64,000 nucleotides of DNA from NCBI GenBank assembly GCA_029860075.1, contig JAOUBX010000015.1, positions 1-64,000 on the forward strand, in the 5' to 3' direction. Both the position numbers and the translations under genes were made by a program. The stretch is from Deltaproteobacteria bacterium (GTDB lineage: Bacteria; Desulfobacterota; JADFVX01). The notes below the pieces were generated by a model that worked only from the letters and a program-made list of their open reading frames with translations, searched no databases and was not told the DNA's origin. Position 1 is the first letter of the stretch; the number at the start of each line of letters is the position of its first letter. Of the stretch, positions 45,401 through 55,902 are shown piece after piece.

Positions 45401-48400
45401 TGACAATATCTTTTTGAATGACATCGGAGCGCCTGGCGTTGAGTACCAGAAAATCAGTCAGGCTGATGCCCATTTCCGCCGCCACGGCAACAGGTGACAC
45501 AAGCGCACTGTTATGCCAATCGCTCGCCTCAGTCGGCGCCGTCAGGCGATTCTCCAGCATGATGGGGGCTGCGCCGTTTAAAATCAGATTATCGTTGGCG
45601 CTTACGATCTCGCTTGCTTCGGGAGCAAGGGCCAGGCCGCTCGTAGCTGCGCTACCTGCCTCTACCGTCTCGATTTCGTAGATAAGTCGTCTTCGCAGCA
45701 TGCCAAGGCTCTCGTCAGGCTGCAGTACTTCGCTGCGCTCCACAAGTTTCAGCACCTTTTTTGGCGTAAGCAGTTCTTCGCGGTCAGCGAACTCCTGCAG
45801 GAATTCAACGGGCGACAGCTTCAAATCGGCGGCGGCGGCGTTAATGGTGTGGTCGGCCCGAACCTTCACCCCTTCATCCTTTACATCTCTCTTCAGCAGG
45901 CCTTCTTTCAAAAGTCCCGCTTCATTGCCGTAAGCGCCGCTTAGCGATTCAATCAAAAGGTCGATGGTTACATCCAGCGCCCCGGCGATGGAATTGAGCG
46001 AATCACGGCCCACCTGCCATTTGATGGGAATCTTTATGAGCGGCAGAGTAGCGCCGTTGCCCCTATCCAGGAATTGGCCGAGCGGCAGCGTCTTAAGCGG
46101 GCGGGCCAGCTCTTCAGCCGTTATGCGGTTGGCATCACGGAAGTCCCTGAGCGTTGAATCACTCTCGGGCGTCAGTTCCATCGGTTTTAGATCTTCCGCC
46201 TGCCTCATCAGGAGTTCAACATCCTGCACAAACCTGAGGAGCTTGCTTTTCCAGATCTCCCTGATTTCGCTGTCGGGCTGCTCCTCCAGCGTGGTCCCTA
46301 TCTCAACTATCAGCCGTTCATCCTGAAGCTGGGCTATCACCCGGGCCAACTCCTCTATAATACCTGCCGCCTCGTCGCTGTTTTCTTCGCGGGCGCCGAG
46401 CAGCGAAGGATCGAAGTTTATATTCACCTCGAGTTCAGGGCTGCCGCTTGTTCCGACAAAGCGGTGAGCGGCCTGGACGCCGGGCCAGCGATTGACGCCG
46501 ATAATATCGTCATAGTAGCAGCACTTTAGAGGCAGCCTGGTCAGATTGAGTTCATCTTCCGCCGGCTCCCGTCCGGGTTCGGGCGGTACGGAAAAACCGG
46601 TAAAGGTAAAATCGTCGCTGCCGGCCTCGTTGCCGAAAATATCGCGCCAGGTGATGTTGAGATAACGGGTGCTTCCCACCAGGCTGTAGGGGGGATGCTC
46701 ACTGCGATTTTCAAGAGCGCTCTCCGCCGGGATTACCTGTTCGTAAAGCCAGGTCCCTGTAGTCTCTTCGCGCGGACCGACGGGCAGACTGGGCGGCGAA
46801 CAATCATTTCCGTTCTCATCGCTCAAGTAGTAGGAGAAGAGACTGTAGAGCGACTCCAGTTGTCCATCCTTTGTAACATCCGGCTCCGGCCGTTCAATGC
46901 GGAAGTGCAGCATATCGGCCTTATACCTGGCCCGCCTGCGGGTAAGTCCAGGGGCGGTAAATCGCAGCGCCTCGCTCCCCTTATCAATTCCCTCTGCCAG
47001 GTATATGGCATCCACATGGTGCAGCAGGTCGACATCGCCCGTGGGGAAAAGAACAACGGTAACGATCCCCTTTTTGGAACCGGCAAAGATGCGCTCGTCA
47101 GCGTCGGAGAGTTCGGGCAGGACGTCGGCCAGAAAGAAGGTGCCGCTCTCTTCATGGAGCGATTCGCCAAGTAGCTGGAGGAAATCGAGGGGCGCAAGAT
47201 TGGTGGCAAAGGCCGGTGTTTCGGGCCGCTCGTCGGCGTCGTTTCTAAAAAGGGTAATCCCCTGGACATCAACGCTCCCCATGACCAGTCCGCCGTCGTT
47301 ACTGGAAGGCCCCGCTACTCCTAGCGCCGGCGCGATAGCCATTCCTATGCTTCCAACTTTGAGGTCCGCCAGCGTCTGTTCCAGAAGCAGCCTTGATGTG
47401 GGTTCGATACCGGTAATACGATAGATGCTGCGTCCTTTGACGGCCGTCTCCTCGTCGAGCCGTGTTACTTCCATATCAAGACGGGCCGCCCAACTGAAAG
47501 CCATCCGTTCCGGATCGCTTGCGCTGGCGGGCGCGGCAGCCTGTGTCCGGGTGCGGGAGCGTTTGGCCGGCAGCGCCAGCCACTCGAAAGTAGTATAGTC
47601 TGCTGGCGGCAATCCTTTCAGGTGGTTAAAAAAGGTGATGGGCAGCGTGCGCAGGCGCCCGCTGTTTTCGATTTTGTCGCCGTTTTTTTGCCGCAACTGG
47701 ATGGAGCGGGCAAGACTGAAATCGACCATCTCCTCACGCGTCATAGCCATGGCGGTGACCGTTGCCTGCGGGTCGAATTCGGGGTCTTCCAGAATGCTCC
47801 TAATGGCATCCACTTCGCTGTCGCCGAAATGGAGTTTGACGCTCGGCGGCTCTACCGCTTCGCCTTCAGTAGTGTCCTCTGCATCAGTAGCCTTTGGCGG
47901 TTCTGTTACCGGCTGACCGTTAAAAAGGAGCCAGTCGGCCCGGTGACCGTTGTTGGCGGGAGTGAGCGTCAGTTTCACTTTTCCAATATTATATTCGGCG
48001 CCGCTTTCTCCGGTGGTTTCGCTAACGGGCAGTTTGAACTGGAGTGCGCTCGCCTCGTAGAGATTTTGCCAGTCGCCATCCACCGGCAGGCGGACGCCGT
48101 GCAGAAGAAAGCGCGAGGTCATGGCGGATATGTCGCTATAGGCGTTGAGCTCTCTTAGCTTATCCCAGGCCTCCTGAGGCGTCAGTTCATTTATAAAAGG
48201 GATCAGCCATTCGCTGCCCGGCTTAACCAGCTCTACATAGAGATTGGCCGCCGCCAGTTCCAGCGCAGCCAGACCGTACTCCCCGGCGATCTTTTCCAGA
48301 GTGTCATCTTCCTCTATAGTATATTCAACAGCGCCCGTCGAAAGCGGTATGGTTATTGAGACACCAATATCGAGAAGCTCGGTTTTCGTCATATTGGCTT

Positions 48401-51400
48401 CGATAAATTCTTCAAAGAAGGGTTCGCGGTCGGCGTCGTTGGGGTGGGGATCGTAAACCAGGTTTTTATAGATATCCCCCAGCTTTGTATAGCTGTTGGC
48501 CCCCTCCATTTTAAGGGGGCATTTTTCCATCAAGGCGAGGAGCCTCGCTGCAAGCTCCTTAAGCTGAAGGGAAATGATATCGCGCCATAGCCACTCCGAC
48601 ATGGGAGCGTTTTCTTCCGGCGCCCCGGAGCCGCTGCCCTTCAAGCCGCTGAGGAGGGGAGCGTAACGGCCGGCCCGCTCTTTTATATCAGCCAGGGACT
48701 CCTTCGCCACAACCGGTCCTGCACTTAAGTCGACATCCTCTTTGTCCACGCCTTCGATCTCAAATTTGATGTTGAGGGCGGGAGGCAGCGGCACAAGCGC
48801 CAGTTTGTACTGACTCTCTTCAGTGGCTGAAGGCTGGCTTTTAAGATTTATGACAAAGTTGTTTTTAATAAAGGCGTTAAGCTCGCTCCAGCCGATACCC
48901 TTTACCGACGCTTCGCTCTGCAAGACCCTGTCCATCCGCTCTGCCGAAAAAATATGGATACTCTGCGGCAGTTCGCCATGCCAGGCGCTTAAGAGCCAGT
49001 TGAAAAGACCGCGAAGCCAGGTCTCGAACTGGACGGGCGGCGTCTGGCTGCTTTCGGGATTATCAGAATCTATCTCTTCGGCAAAACCGGCCAGCGGCGA
49101 GGCGACGGCGTAGCCGGCAAAAGATTTGTCGCCGTTATTGGCGTCGAGATCGATGCTGACGCCGTACCAGGAGTGCCAGGTCAGATCCTCTTTTTGTTCA
49201 GCCGCAGGCGGCTGCGTCCAGTCGAAAGCGGTCAGTTCGTGGAGTGCTGCACCGTTGCCCATCGTCATCCGGAGCGAAGGCTGATGCCTGGGATCATTAT
49301 GGAAGTGGAAGCCGCGTCCCATACTGGCAGGCAGCGCCCTCGTACCCACAATCCAGGGCGTCGGCTGTCGGCTGCCCAGGGTGTAGGAAACGCGCACCTC
49401 AGTGCTGAAGCTGAGAGTAATCTTAAACCAGCCGATTTTTATCCTGGCCTTAACACGCACTCCGGCACGGGCGTTTATGTTGATGGGCATATAACATTCA
49501 AAGGTCACGCTGGCGATGAGATAAACATCCACACTGAAGTTGATACAGATTATGCTGAAGTCGATCCGTCCCCGCACATAGGCAAAAATACCGAAGGTGC
49601 CGGAGAGGCGATAAAAGAGATCTTCGCCCTGGTTTTTGTCGTAGGGAAGGTAGGTGGCGAAGGTTCCCTCCACTATGGTCATAATACCGATATTGATCTC
49701 GGCATAAAAACAGCCGGAACCGATGCTCTTGCCCACCCCAACGGTAAAGCCGATGCCAAATTCAATAACCGGATCAAATTCACCGTTGATTATCTGCGGC
49801 ACCGTGGTTGAGGTGGCGCCGTTCAATGAACCGTAATAGAAGCCTCCGGCGCCGGTGAAAGGCAGCACTGAAAGATAAAATGAGCGGCCGAAGTTGCCGC
49901 CGTAGGGAAAACCGAAATCGAGCTTAAAGTTGCCGTTGGTAAAGATATCTACCCCGATGACAGGCAGTTTCAGTGTTACGGCGCCCAGCTCTATAACGCG
50001 AAAAGCGGGAGGCAGTTCCAGTTCCATGCTGTAAACCCCGAGGCCCGGCGCGATGCGTTTATAGAGAATTTCAAACTCAAAACCGGAGAAGGCCTTGGCG
50101 GCGGGCCCGTCGAGCCGTATTACGAGTCCATAGAAGAGCGGGTCGTTGAAGATGGCGCCAATGCTGAGAAAACCGGCGGCGGTGAAATCAAACCCGATGA
50201 GCCATTCACTATCGGCGTTATAAGTAAGCGGCCCGAGTGCACTACCGCCCTTGCGTGGATTTTCGTCAAAGGCGCTTCGCAAATCGTCTATCGCCTGAGC
50301 GACCTTATCATAACCGGCGGCATTGCGCATCGCCACATGACGGCCCAGGCCGAGATAACGCAGCTCAAAACCGATATCGGGGACGGGCAAGGCCGGCGGG
50401 TCTTCGGTAACGGGATCGAAAGGTTCTATTTGGCTGTCAAAGATTTTCCCATCTATATTAAAAGTTATCCTGGAATCATCGGTGTCGTAGGTGAGCGCAA
50501 TCGATTTTATATCGATACCGGGAACCTCATTGATAAAGCCAAAGCAATCGCTCATCGACAGCGTAACAGCGTTGGTCCGGAGGTCGATTTTGAGCTCCGT
50601 ATCCGGCATATCAATTTTTTCAAGTTCACTCCAGGGGTAGGGAAAATCGATATAATACCCGGGAATCATCAGGTTGATAAAACGTTCAATGGCGTTAAAG
50701 ATATTCATCCCATTGAATTGTACGGTGATGAGCTGTATGGATTCGGTCCCCTTTTTATCCAGACTGCAATCGAGCCAATCGCCGTTATCAGGATTGCCCC
50801 CCTCTGGCAGCCAGAGCCCTACAGAGAGATTCATATCAGGATCGTTGATGGGGAAAGAGGCCTTCAGTCGCAGCGTCTTATAGCGCATCTCGCCGGAGGC
50901 TTCGCCTATCCAGGGATTACCGGTCTTCTCTCGCTCCAGAGCGATTCTACCCGTTAAATCAAGACCGCTGCCGCCAAAGGGGAGCTTGAGTGAAAAATCG
51001 GAAGCGGCCCTGAAGCCGGCCTGTCCGCTTTCAGTATTGAGTCTGGCATTCAACTCCGTAATCACCAGGGTCCGCAGGTCTGCAGGCACATCGTTTTCAG
51101 CTATGCCAACGACTGAAACCAGTTGGGGCAGAGAAAGCACCGAGCCGGAGGCAAGTCCCCCTTCGAGAATCCAGGCGCCGCCGCTGGTCAGTTCGACGCT
51201 GAGATCCAACACTCCATCGGGCGTCTCTCCTTCAGCCGCCTCTTCACCCAGTTGTATGGTTCCAGCCAGTACGCCGTAGTAGCGGGTCTCGGCCTGACTT
51301 GCGTCGACATTACCCCGCAGCGAGATTGACTTTAAACTGAGATCCAGTCCAATGAGACCTTCAAAATCCCAGGTGCCATCGAGGGCAAAGTAGAAGTTGT

Positions 51401-52622
51401 AGTTCTTTTTCCCGGCGTTGCCCGCGATGCGAAAACCGACAATATCCATATCGGGAAAAGAGGCGGGCAGGGAGGTACCGATCAGATCTTCCATGCTTTG
51501 CTTGATGTTGGGGGCGGTGGCGGGATCGAGTTCAATGGAAAACGCCTGTTCCGGTATCTCCAGGGTAAAATCGAGAACTGCACCGCCCAGCGAAACCTTG
51601 CCGTAGATATCGGCTCGGCCGGAAACAGGATCGGCCGTGGGCCAGAGGGTAAAGGCGCCGCCAATCTGATAAATTGTGATACCCGGCAACAGCTGCATCT
51701 CGCCCTCCAGAAGGGCGGCGATGGTGATATCTTCCGGCACGCCGGAGACGGCGCCGAGGAGCACCCGGATACTCTGTAGCTTCAGTTCGGCCGGGATTTC
51801 ATCGGGCAACGGCAATCCGAGCCCGGCGGAGTCCAGACTGTCGCCATCCTCTTCGTCCAGCGCGGCGTATAAAACATGAAAGGGCCGATCGGGCGGTGCC
51901 GGTATCAGGTTGAAATCGACAATTACGGTTTTGCCGTCCAGTTCCAGTGTCAGCTTTCCCTCTAATTGCAGCGCAGCCTGGAGCAGTCCCTTTTCGTTCT
52001 CCTCAGCCACAAGTGCAATGCGGATATCGGAGAGAGTTACCATGCCAAAACTGACAGATTTTAAGGCGTCGGTTTCAATACGCAGACTCTCCAGCGTACC
52101 GGTTGCACCTATTGAACCGTGGCCGGTCACCGGCGCATATTCAGCGAGTAGCGGCATGAGCGGCGCCAGCAGATCGTCAAGGCCGGGATTGAGTCCCGCC
52201 TTGATCTCGATCTTGCCGGGATCATAGGCGTTACTGTGGAGCCCGAGCTCAAGTGCGCCCAGTGGAATCCAGAGGCCTGAACCGGTCAGTTCGGGGAAAA
52301 GTCCGGAAGGGGTAACGCCCATCTCCGGTTTTACATCGAGCTTCAGGTGAATCTCTTCGCCTTCGATGAAAAAGGTGGCCTCTATTTTAACAGGCGGCAG
52401 ACCGAAGAGGGCGGCGTAACCCTTGACAACGGTAGTGGTGGTGTTCGCCTTAATGTCCGTATGGAGGATCTCCAGGCCCATCGCCTGTTCCGGCAGGTAA
52501 GCCTCCAAAAGATCATAGATACAGGGGAGATCCTCGTGAGGTTGCAAAAGCAACACGCCCTCTTCTGAATCGATTAGCTGTTCATCCAATCGATTTTTTA
52601 TATCTTCTGCAGTTAAGGCCAA
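42435..52622 (-). CDS. Giant 3395-residue DUF6603-type protein with LysM-like units
   Basis: The start is TTG at 52622 with AAGGA 8 bases before; no ATG fits better. No signal peptide. Residues 1-550 are repeated amphipathic beta units (EIHLKLDVKPEMG, LGALELGLHSN). Residues about 550-1080 fit DUF6603: long Gly/aromatic beta sequence such as LDFGFPYGGNFGRSFYL and FTVGVGKSIGSGCFYAEINI. A LysM-like unit lies near 1430 (YTIEEDDTLEKIAGEYGL), with weaker ones near 2230 and 2310. The rest is unrecognised. The last 60 residues hold a probable metal site: HEVHLTDCRWLP and DGCAHCLPECHTS. It is GC-rich, unlike the two cargo genes downstream. It lies 67 bases after the 1070-residue gene in one operon. 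Its function is unknown; its size suggests a structural scaffold or shell. Confidence 0.85.
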   Translation of the reverse strand: MALTAEDIKNRLDEQLIDSEEGVLLLQPHEDLPCIYDLLEAYLPEQAMGLEILHTDIKANTTTTVVKGYAALFGLPPVKIEATFFIEGEEIHLKLDVKPEMGVTPSGLFPELTGSGLWIPLGALELGLHSNAYDPGKIEIKAGLNPGLDDLLAPLMPLLAEYAPVTGHGSIGATGTLESLRIETDALKSVSFGMVTLSDIRIALVAEENEKGLLQAALQLEGKLTLELDGKTVIVDFNLIPAPPDRPFHVLYAALDEEDGDSLDSAGLGLPLPDEIPAELKLQSIRVLLGAVSGVPEDITIAALLEGEMQLLPGITIYQIGGAFTLWPTADPVSGRADIYGKVSLGGAVLDFTLEIPEQAFSIELDPATAPNIKQSMEDLIGTSLPASFPDMDIVGFRIAGNAGKKNYNFYFALDGTWDFEGLIGLDLSLKSISLRGNVDASQAETRYYGVLAGTIQLGEEAAEGETPDGVLDLSVELTSGGAWILEGGLASGSVLSLPQLVSVVGIAENDVPADLRTLVITELNARLNTESGQAGFRAASDFSLKLPFGGSGLDLTGRIALEREKTGNPWIGEASGEMRYKTLRLKASFPINDPDMNLSVGLWLPEGGNPDNGDWLDCSLDKKGTESIQLITVQFNGMNIFNAIERFINLMIPGYYIDFPYPWSELEKIDMPDTELKIDLRTNAVTLSMSDCFGFINEVPGIDIKSIALTYDTDDSRITFNIDGKIFDSQIEPFDPVTEDPPALPVPDIGFELRYLGLGRHVAMRNAAGYDKVAQAIDDLRSAFDENPRKGGSALGPLTYNADSEWLIGFDFTAAGFLSIGAIFNDPLFYGLVIRLDGPAAKAFSGFEFEILYKRIAPGLGVYSMELELPPAFRVIELGAVTLKLPVIGVDIFTNGNFKLDFGFPYGGNFGRSFYLSVLPFTGAGGFYYGSLNGATSTTVPQIINGEFDPVIEFGIGFTVGVGKSIGSGCFYAEINIGIMTIVEGTFATYLPYDKNQGEDLFYRLSGTFGIFAYVRGRIDFSIICINFSVDVYLIASVTFECYMPININARAGVRVKARIKIGWFKITLSFSTEVRVSYTLGSRQPTPWIVGTRALPASMGRGFHFHNDPRHQPSLRMTMGNGAALHELTAFDWTQPPAAEQKEDLTWHSWYGVSIDLDANNGDKSFAGYAVASPLAGFAEEIDSDNPESSQTPPVQFETWLRGLFNWLLSAWHGELPQSIHIFSAERMDRVLQSEASVKGIGWSELNAFIKNNFVINLKSQPSATEESQYKLALVPLPPALNIKFEIEGVDKEDVDLSAGPVVAKESLADIKERAGRYAPLLSGLKGSGSGAPEENAPMSEWLWRDIISLQLKELAARLLALMEKCPLKMEGANSYTKLGDIYKNLVYDPHPNDADREPFFEEFIEANMTKTELLDIGVSITIPLSTGAVEYTIEEDDTLEKIAGEYGLAALELAAANLYVELVKPGSEWLIPFINELTPQEAWDKLRELNAYSDISAMTSRFLLHGVRLPVDGDWQNLYEASALQFKLPVSETTGESGAEYNIGKVKLTLTPANNGHRADWLLFNGQPVTEPPKATDAEDTTEGEAVEPPSVKLHFGDSEVDAIRSILEDPEFDPQATVTAMAMTREEMVDFSLARSIQLRQKNGDKIENSGRLRTLPITFFNHLKGLPPADYTTFEWLALPAKRSRTRTQAAAPASASDPERMAFSWAARLDMEVTRLDEETAVKGRSIYRITGIEPTSRLLLEQTLADLKVGSIGMAIAPALGVAGPSSNDGGLVMGSVDVQGITLFRNDADERPETPAFATNLAPLDFLQLLGESLHEESGTFFLADVLPELSDADERIFAGSKKGIVTVVLFPTGDVDLLHHVDAIYLAEGIDKGSEALRFTAPGLTRRRARYKADMLHFRIERPEPDVTKDGQLESLYSLFSYYLSDENGNDCSPPSLPVGPREETTGTWLYEQVIPAESALENRSEHPPYSLVGSTRYLNITWRDIFGNEAGSDDFTFTGFSVPPEPGREPAEDELNLTRLPLKCCYYDDIIGVNRWPGVQAAHRFVGTSGSPELEVNINFDPSLLGAREENSDEAAGIIEELARVIAQLQDERLIVEIGTTLEEQPDSEIREIWKSKLLRFVQDVELLMRQAEDLKPMELTPESDSTLRDFRDANRITAEELARPLKTLPLGQFLDRGNGATLPLIKIPIKWQVGRDSLNSIAGALDVTIDLLIESLSGAYGNEAGLLKEGLLKRDVKDEGVKVRADHTINAAAADLKLSPVEFLQEFADREELLTPKKVLKLVERSEVLQPDESLGMLRRRLIYEIETVEAGSAATSGLALAPEASEIVSANDNLILNGAAPIMLENRLTAPTEASDWHNSALVSPVAVAAEMGISLTDFLVLNARRSDVIQKDIVISIEAETRTGGAPLSFALTTVESDSFETLRRACSGRAGRTVTMEEFGAAIGGANLLRGDARYLKPPPPLKLTRPVVPRQNPAAFELKAMLVLRRFAQVPTEEDFELIHPELHDEEPVWFMSSDIAPALAGAVSDDKTTALQGYAKDFQNALAADTLHLGLGTPRRAGSEKPSLWAVRLGAGGYNYQVETQKPAFLSLRPLATTPMNRKKVPVYKFIEDKPNLTLGKMDAESGKFVENKAFTLRNYSDIDFDEWALTTLAQLDRLLRPATALALAEAGLTPESNSYDRLLEARAELASALTTGLTEIIDYADGEPAKSEVTRRIMKERIGNRLAAAYDIDTAVFFPLTFDESGGEPFMATGNFVEDKTVALDTGYTLQPTSFKREEDHLAMAVDVLKPEEHRTIDTGVAFQLSGLEIQNSAGEDILLSFVIPPSPTELGELSIPVPLRDLPTPPRLSHQQGVADYEMDEKGYPALDSYDDLLAWRYEVDFQAEFAEQDTHSMEIFFNLKALEELAPMLGVKGRLFQDLFHALAQCDTTLIKYIDLLEKRVAAKYEAGAGERADLHWIIDDMVVLIKELALHWREHYERGGPLQPVSLGEGLRTTKHRYDFTEERVTESNTAGAVVKDDLVYTFRCAPGDPPPMVRVDGIEGETEGPEIETGDEDREIAVFTVTLSDWFAKKGKNTDELEELPRRFGFTDLHILEKQNVRVRIKTVRNAELLEGQKTAEAFIYRTPVVTLPDRFFPSVELEKRIKIDALIPGGAPRFSHPTELLADVLHRLLGLGFGPEAAGIKRRLALSVRYGFGVAGDWSDTDSFGSETPLFFEPRFILDHVPDTSKGVNPGADDAVSRLGREMAEWLDNAGARRENAGFVIGIDVYTDETINPALAEKNAGDQGARDDARLLRIMRLEADFPGMGKWTRKNKYYINMNAQANGDHEVHLTDCRWLPNTENRAYLGEFASGSDAVAEGKKRYDAADGCAHCLPECHTS

Positions 52623-52689
52623 ATTCTTTTCCTTCTTCCTTTTTTATATCTATATCTTAAACCGATTTCATTTAATCTTCGCTGTACTG

Positions 52690-55600
52690 TTAACCTGGCT
52701 TGTTCCAGGCGGCATACCAGGCAATCTTGCCCGAACCGCCCGCATCAGGATCGCCAAAGAGGGCGGCATCGATACTCCCTTCGGGCGGCAAGGAGAGCCC
52801 AAGGGGCATTTCGATTCCGATGCGGCGAAATAGCAAAATTATTTCGCCGTTTTCGGGATTGACCATGAATTGAATCCGTTCAGGACCGATTTTGATGAGA
52901 TCGTCGACAATATCGAATGCGCCGTCAAAACCGGGGATGCGCAGGCCCAGATTGACCGCCGCCTCTTTACCGGAAGGCCACCAGGCCAGGTTTAAAAAGC
53001 TTTTAATGCCAATGCCAAGATCGATGCGATACTCCATTTGAAAACCCTCTTCCTCGCGGGTTGTCTGCGATAGCGGTGATACTACTGAAGCCAGCTTCAA
53101 TGTGGCCACTCCCCCCGGAGGGAGGTGCCGCACCGAATCAAGGGCCAGTGGAAAGCGGTTTGCAAGCGAGCGCTCACGCGCTTCAGCCGCAGCAACCTGA
53201 ATCCGCATAGGTTCGATTGAAAAGGTCATTTCTGAGGGGGGCCGCTCGCTTACATCTGCCGAAATCGAAAAAGCGAGGTTGAGTGCCATATTCTGCATTG
53301 GAATTTTATCGTAGGAGAAGATATCAAACTCTTTCAGGGCCTGAAACTTGAGATGACCGGCCAGAAGAAAGCGGCCGCGCATGTCCATATTCTTTCCATC
53401 TGTCGATTTAGTCACTGAAATAGTCTCAAAACCTGCGCGATTTAGCATTACCTCCTGCAAAACGCCGCTCGACATCTGGTAGAGCAGCTTCTCTTTACTT
53501 AGAAAAGTGTAACGACCTTTGCCATCGTGCTCTTCATAGTGTCCGTTCAGTATAATGGTGTCAGCCGGGCGTTCTTCCGGGTCCGGAGTTGGGCAGGAGG
53601 CCTTGTCGCCGAAAAGTTCGCCTATGCCGAGATCAATGCGGGCCTGGAAATTCTGGAGACGGGAGTTGCGAAAGCGGGCGCGTAGCTTTCGAACCGTCCA
53701 TTCCCAGGTGTAATCGGTGTCGACGGGTGTTTCATCTTCATAATCGACGAGACCGAATAAGGCGCCACGGCCATTGGTGATAGCGCCCGAATCCTGACGT
53801 TCCAGCGAAGAAGTGCTAACCCCCACATGGTGCGCCATCAGGCGCGCCGGATCGACGCCACCGGCGATGACGGCAAGATCGTCGGGGAAACCCAGCGGCG
53901 ATACCCTGACGTTAAAGGCAATAAAGCCGTTCCAGCCGGGATTTTCCCAAATTTGATAGAGAAAAGGGGCAAAATCAAGGTCTCCGCCCTCTACAGCACC
54001 TTTGGCAGTCTCTCCGGCTGCTATCAGTTTTTCGGAAACATCCCAGGGATCGAGATTGAGATACTGCCCCTCAGTCCATTCGCCTGGACGACGAGCCAAC
54101 TCCGCCATCGACTCCGTATGATCTTTAAAAAGTAGTACGGTGCCGTATTTCAGCCACTCTTCAGGATCGAGATCAAAACCCCAGCCGGAAATATTTAAGA
54201 GGAAATTTTCAAAGGCGGCGTTATCTTCCAGAAAGAGAATGGGGTCGCTGATAACGGTAAAGCGACGGCCAGCCTGTAAAGCATTACGCAGCGGACCGTT
54301 GATATTTACGATGGCAAATGGATTATGATCACTGCCGGTGGTGATGAGCATGCGCCGCCACTCTGAAAGATCATGCGAGAAATTACCGATATAGCCACCG
54401 GGGGTTACTATGGAAAGTCCATCCGACGCCGGAGCGGCACTATCTGTAATTCCTCCGATTTTAAATGAACTTCCGCCCACGCTATTAACCGGCAGCGGTG
54501 AATAAACCTCCCGGGTGGAACCATCTTCATTGCGTTGAAAAAACTTCATATTCTCTCCCCGCAGCACCGCCGCCATACGCAACTCCAGTCGCAGCGCAAG
54601 AGCGCTTTTGTCGGGATCAATTCCTGCCAGGGGAAGAACCGGTACGCACTCCTTGTTTGGCGGGATAGTGCCGGGAGGACGATCGGCCAGGTTCGCAAAA
54701 GGGGTAGAGAGATAAGCGGCAGAATCATCGGGTCCGGCCGGCAGATAAAATGGCTGTTCAGAAGGCTGTGCGAAATAGGTTGCAAGTCCACCGTGAAAAC
54801 GAAGGTAGGAGGTGGTAGCGCGGTTTTCGATTACAAGCGAATCCTCTTCATTGTCACTGCCGGCCCGACTGGCGGGTGTTGCGATAAAACCGGGCAGATA
54901 TGCGCTGCAGCCGTTACGAAAGGTTAAGTAAAAGGGGCTTCCATCAAAACCGCCCTGAAAGAATTCTGTTCCCACCGCCCCCGGCATCAGGGCCGGGAAG
55001 TCGCTCTTTAAACCGCCAAGTTCAAAAGAACCCCATGGAGCAAGGTACCAGGCATCTGAATCCCTGCCTTCGAGCGTTTCCATTTTCCGTTCATAGACCA
55101 GTCCCGCTTCTTCCTGAGGAGTCAGCCTCAACACCTGCCCGAGGGGTGTTCTGTAATAGGTTTTGATCTTTTCGGAAGGTGAGAATTTAAATAGCGTCTC
55201 GGGCGGTTCGTGGTCCCTCCTGAGGGGATAAAGGGGATGAAGCAGGGCGGAACATTTCAGTTTCCGGCTACCCGGTGAAAAAACAGGGAAACGCATGGAG
55301 CCGACTCCCTCCGGTCCTTGAGCCTCATCGGGGAAAAAATAGCGAATCCCTGCATCGAGAAGGTCCAGGTCGGGTTCATCCATTTCCATATCTATTTTAA
55401 TCCGCCCCGGTCGGTGGCGAGCCAGTTCGATAGTCAGGTCACCCTGCAAGCTCCCTGCCTGCTTTTTACCGTAGGCCGTCAGCAGGCGGGCAGGCGCCGG
55501 CTCTCCGCCCGATGCGCTGAGGATCAGGCAGCCGTCACCCGGTGTCAGAACCGAGCCCGGGTGAATGAAGAGAATGTGGTTCCTGAAGCGGACCAGGCCC

Positions 55601-55902
55601 CGGTCGGCAAGTCTCCCCTCTTTAACCCTCAGCCCGCAAAGCGCGCCGGGGTCGTCGAACAGTTCAGGCGACTTCAACCAGGCGACCTTGAGAAGAGGGT
55701 CGCGGCGGAAGGCACTCACACGCAGCTTGAAATCGGCAATATCGGCGGGCGGGGTATCGCAAAAGATGAGACAACTCTCATCATCGGCAAAACCGGACAG
55801 GCTTCTTTCACCGGCACTCCCTGCACGGTCATGAAGAAAGAGGGCAGGATAGGCTTCAGAAGCGTAGAGCCCGTCACCGTAGTCTGAAAATACGATTGAC
55901 AT
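52690..55902 (-). CDS. 1070-residue protein of unknown family in the giant-protein operon
   Basis: ATG at 55902 overlaps the stop of the upstream gene by one base (TAATG), so translation is coupled. No signal peptide, membrane helix or catalytic motif is seen. The protein opens MSIVFSDYGDGLYASEAYPA and is rich in beta strands and Gly/Pro turns. Residues about 700-1060 contain amphipathic strands like those of the 3395-residue protein (LDLGIGELFGDKAS, FQMEYRIDLGIGIKSFLNL, ILLFRRIGIEMPLGLSLPP), so the two may share a fold at the C-terminus. I do not recognise the family. The operon context suggests a structural partner of the giant. Confidence 0.8.
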   Translation of the reverse strand: MSIVFSDYGDGLYASEAYPALFLHDRAGSAGERSLSGFADDESCLIFCDTPPADIADFKLRVSAFRRDPLLKVAWLKSPELFDDPGALCGLRVKEGRLADRGLVRFRNHILFIHPGSVLTPGDGCLILSASGGEPAPARLLTAYGKKQAGSLQGDLTIELARHRPGRIKIDMEMDEPDLDLLDAGIRYFFPDEAQGPEGVGSMRFPVFSPGSRKLKCSALLHPLYPLRRDHEPPETLFKFSPSEKIKTYYRTPLGQVLRLTPQEEAGLVYERKMETLEGRDSDAWYLAPWGSFELGGLKSDFPALMPGAVGTEFFQGGFDGSPFYLTFRNGCSAYLPGFIATPASRAGSDNEEDSLVIENRATTSYLRFHGGLATYFAQPSEQPFYLPAGPDDSAAYLSTPFANLADRPPGTIPPNKECVPVLPLAGIDPDKSALALRLELRMAAVLRGENMKFFQRNEDGSTREVYSPLPVNSVGGSSFKIGGITDSAAPASDGLSIVTPGGYIGNFSHDLSEWRRMLITTGSDHNPFAIVNINGPLRNALQAGRRFTVISDPILFLEDNAAFENFLLNISGWGFDLDPEEWLKYGTVLLFKDHTESMAELARRPGEWTEGQYLNLDPWDVSEKLIAAGETAKGAVEGGDLDFAPFLYQIWENPGWNGFIAFNVRVSPLGFPDDLAVIAGGVDPARLMAHHVGVSTSSLERQDSGAITNGRGALFGLVDYEDETPVDTDYTWEWTVRKLRARFRNSRLQNFQARIDLGIGELFGDKASCPTPDPEERPADTIILNGHYEEHDGKGRYTFLSKEKLLYQMSSGVLQEVMLNRAGFETISVTKSTDGKNMDMRGRFLLAGHLKFQALKEFDIFSYDKIPMQNMALNLAFSISADVSERPPSEMTFSIEPMRIQVAAAEARERSLANRFPLALDSVRHLPPGGVATLKLASVVSPLSQTTREEEGFQMEYRIDLGIGIKSFLNLAWWPSGKEAAVNLGLRIPGFDGAFDIVDDLIKIGPERIQFMVNPENGEIILLFRRIGIEMPLGLSLPPEGSIDAALFGDPDAGGSGKIAWYAAWNKPG